64,000 bases of DNA from Streptomyces sp. MUM 178J (GTDB lineage Bacteria; Actinomycetota; Actinomycetes; Streptomycetales; Streptomycetaceae). Shown piece by piece: positions 62,301 through 64,000 of this stretch. Position numbers and translations under genes: made by a program. Position 1 is the stretch's first letter, and each line of letters opens with the position of its first letter. The notes under the pieces were generated by a model that had not been told where the DNA came from, ran no database searches, and was given only the letters and a program-made list of their open reading frames with translations. The stretch spans positions 5,863 through 69,862 of the forward strand of contig NZ_JADWYQ010000037.1 in assembly GCF_022414575.1 (NCBI RefSeq). Direction: 5' to 3'.

Positions 62301-63545
62301 TTACCTCTCCAGGTAGGCGGTATAGACGACGTACTTGCTGGGTTTGTGAGACTTACCCACGTACTTCAGCTTGATGATCACGGTGTTGCCTGCCGCCACC
62401 TTCTGCGGACCGTTCCTCACCCACTTCTGGCCGAGGGACGTTTCGTCCGAGAGGGTCCAACGGATGGTCCGCAGGTGCTTGTCAGGGACGAAGCCGATCC
62501 CCTTCCCGATTCTCTGAGCCTCATCGATCCGCCATTTATCCAGCTTGGCCGCGTTACCAGGCTGCTTAATCCACTGCTTCATGGCCTCGTCGACGGCGCG
62601 CGCGGCGGTCGCCTGGTCCGTCCACCTGGTCGCAATGCCGTTCTTCGCCGTCTCCGCCTTCTCCGCCATCTGCCGGTCGGACTTCCGAACGTGATCCGTC
62701 AGGGTGTGTGCTCCGCTGATGCCCTCGTCGGCGACGATGTTGGTGCAGTTGTGGACGAGGACGTCCTGCGGACGCTCGCCTGCGGTGCTGACGTAGAACG
62801 TGTGCAGCTCGTCGACCGTCAGGTCGAACACCTCACGCGGCGTCAGCCCGTCCCGGTCCCGCAAGCCCGTCACGGCGTGAAGAGAGCCGTCCGGAGTACG
62901 GAGCCGGTCGCCCACGCGCAGATCGGCGACCTGGGTCCAGCCGCGGCCTGCCACGAAGAAGCGGTGGCCGACCGTGCTCGTCAGGGAGCCGTCCGCCAGG
63001 GTAATGTCCGCCAGCCGCCGGGTCGGGTGCCGGAAGGTGTCCGTCACCGGCTGCGCCGTCGACCGCCCGGTCTCCGGGTCCGCGGCGAGCAGCAGGTCGC
63101 CCGTCCGCACATCGCGGATCGCCTTGTGCGAGCCGTCCGCCATCAGCACCCGGGTACTGCCCGGGAAGCTGTTGACCTTGCAGGCGGTGACCACGTCCTC
63201 GTACGCGTTGACCGTGCCCTGGAGCTTGGCGAGGCTCGCCGGGTCGATGTCCAGGGCCTTCAGCGCCTTGAACGCGTCCGCGACTCCGACCCCGGTGTGC
63301 AGCGCCGCGTCCAGTGCGCGGATCGCCTCGGCGACCTTGCCGAACGCCTTGCCCGGGATGAAGTTGGACGCGGCCCAGGCGCAGCCGCTGGCGCTGCCGT
63401 GCCAGCAGTCGACGAAGTCCTGGACCAGGACCGCCTTCAGAACCTTGTAGACGACGGTCTGCTGGATGAGGTCCCACTTGCTGAAGTACTGGGTGACCTC
63501 CCTTGCTCCACCACACGCACGGCAATCACCATAGACACATGGCAA
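62301..63545 (-). CDS. polymorphic toxin C-terminal part: HINT peptidase plus RNase A-like tip, N-terminally truncated
   Basis: 414 aa. Residues ~20-120 are the linker usually found before HINT domains (VDCWHGSASGCAWAASNFIPGKAFGKVAEAIRALD). The HINT domain runs from Cys122 (CKVNSFPGSTRVLMADGS) to VLVHNC (262-267). The tip (270-414) has GAHTLTDHVRKSDRQM with two histidines, TRWTDQATAARAVDEAM and a final KYVVYTAYLER, matching the CdiA-CT RNase A-like family. No signal peptide, repeat or secretion domain remains; the frame begins at a TTG 18 bases after another gene's stop. Its immunity candidate follows directly. Probably an orphan cassette or remnant. Confidence 0.85.
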   Translation of the reverse strand: MPCVYGDCRACGGAREVTQYFSKWDLIQQTVVYKVLKAVLVQDFVDCWHGSASGCAWAASNFIPGKAFGKVAEAIRALDAALHTGVGVADAFKALKALDIDPASLAKLQGTVNAYEDVVTACKVNSFPGSTRVLMADGSHKAIRDVRTGDLLLAADPETGRSTAQPVTDTFRHPTRRLADITLADGSLTSTVGHRFFVAGRGWTQVADLRVGDRLRTPDGSLHAVTGLRDRDGLTPREVFDLTVDELHTFYVSTAGERPQDVLVHNCTNIVADEGISGAHTLTDHVRKSDRQMAEKAETAKNGIATRWTDQATAARAVDEAMKQWIKQPGNAAKLDKWRIDEAQRIGKGIGFVPDKHLRTIRWTLSDETSLGQKWVRNGPQKVAAGNTVIIKLKYVGKSHKPSKYVVYTAYLER

Positions 63546-63562
63546 CCCGTCGAATCAACGGG

Positions 63563-64000
63563 TTACTTGGGCGGATCCGGGATGCACACCCGCTCTCCGC
63601 CGTCTGCCGGCTCCAGGCAGGCCCGCGCTCCCTCGGGGTCTTCCACGGCCGTCATCGGGGTCACGAGATAGCGTGCCGCGTCCCGCTCGTCCCTGGCGCG
63701 TACCTCCTTGGGTTCTGCGCCCGGCACGGTCAGCAGGACCCGGTCCCCCACCTCCAGCCAGGTGGCGCGCACCCACACCGTGCGGCAGTCCCAAGCGAAG
63801 CGGAGCTCGATCCGCTGTCCGTCCCTCCCGCGGCCCGTGGCGAGGTTCTCCCGCTTCCCGGGCGCGCCGCACCGCATCGGCAGCGGCGCCTTGCCCTCGC
63901 ACTCCTCGGCCACACAGCCCGGACCCGAAGGCGCTGCGATGGGCCCCAGCGAGGTCTCCGCCTCGGCGCCGTCGCCGCCGTCCCCCGCCAGGCCGAACGG
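63563..64000 (-). CDS. DUF2690-type protein, C-terminal part (runs off the window)
   Basis: At least 145 residues ending PADGGERVCIPDPPK. The segment GCVAEECEGKAPLPMRCGAPGKRENLA followed by IELRFAWDCRTVWVRATWLEVGDRVLL fits the DUF2690 pattern of cysteines and the CRTVWVRA core, like the protein at 60309-61391. The frame is open to base 64000, so the N-terminus (often a helix-turn-helix or membrane part) lies outside. GTG 63913 is only an internal candidate. Confidence 0.75.
   Translation of the reverse strand, partial: PFGLAGDGGDGAEAETSLGPIAAPSGPGCVAEECEGKAPLPMRCGAPGKRENLATGRGRDGQRIELRFAWDCRTVWVRATWLEVGDRVLLTVPGAEPKEVRARDERDAARYLVTPMTAVEDPEGARACLEPADGGERVCIPDPPK

Overview
The window looks like a chromosomal core segment of a Streptomyces-type actinomycete. 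Evidence: very high GC with strong third-position GC bias (hence many long antisense shadow frames), frequent GTG starts, TGATG/ATGA stop-start overlaps, XRE-DUF397 and DUF2690 proteins, and a gene order (nonulosonate/glycosyltransferase block, sdhCDAB, DD-carboxypeptidase, trpS, glyA, rocD, glycine-betaine transporter, mdh) that from memory matches the S. coelicolor SCO4885-SCO4827 region. No rRNA, tRNA, CRISPR array, integrase or complete IS was seen.

Layout. 1-3 kb: the end of a nucleoside-type ABC importer (ATPase running off the left edge, BmpA lipoprotein). 3.5-4.7 kb: M20 amidohydrolase. 4.8-13 kb: a nonulosonic-acid (sialic acid/Kdn-like) surface-polymer locus. The minus-strand set is a DUF6716-like transferase, a CMP-nonulosonate synthetase fused to a HAD phosphatase, a NeuB synthase and a GT52-like transferase; the divergent plus-strand pair is a GT2 glycosyltransferase and a polysialyltransferase-like protein. 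13-16.5 kb: a serine-hydrolase-fold protein lacking its catalytic residues, and a TetR/FAD-monooxygenase divergent pair. 16.5-25 kb: mutase large subunit, L,D-transpeptidase lipoprotein, ECF sigma factor with coupled membrane partner, DUF4328 protein, GH20 hexosaminidase lipoprotein. 25.3-29.5 kb: OHCU-decarboxylase-like gene, then the sdhCDAB operon. 30-32 kb: a small membrane protein/DCC protein/TetR operon with twin palindromic operators. 32-43 kb: metallophosphoesterase, DD-carboxypeptidase, YihY protein, 2'-5' RNA ligase-like protein, TrpRS, GlyA, ornithine aminotransferase, and a YgiC/YgiB-like pair. 44-51.3 kb: one tightly packed choline-to-betaine and betaine-uptake operon (betB, betA, ATPase, fused double permease, binding protein). 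51.7-59 kb: Ser/Thr kinase, DUF5954/DUF6415 pair, XRE-DUF397 pair, then an accessory patch with Uma2, a coupled small gene pair and repeated hairpins. 59-64 kb: malate dehydrogenase, two DUF2690 proteins, and between them an N-terminally truncated polymorphic toxin (HINT plus RNase A-like tip) with a putative immunity gene.

How the genes work together. NeuB makes a nine-carbon acid phosphate or free acid, the HAD half of the fusion can dephosphorylate it, the cytidylyltransferase half activates it, and several transferases could polymerise it into a cell-wall glycopolymer. BetA/BetB oxidise choline to glycine betaine while the adjacent ABC system imports it. Sdh and Mdh are core TCA enzymes. 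The most unusual items are the nonulosonate locus architecture, the orphan toxin cassette, the repeat-flanked patch at 56.5-59.1 kb, the twin operators at 30.14-30.19 kb, and two genes with apparent non-standard start codons (ATC and CTG).
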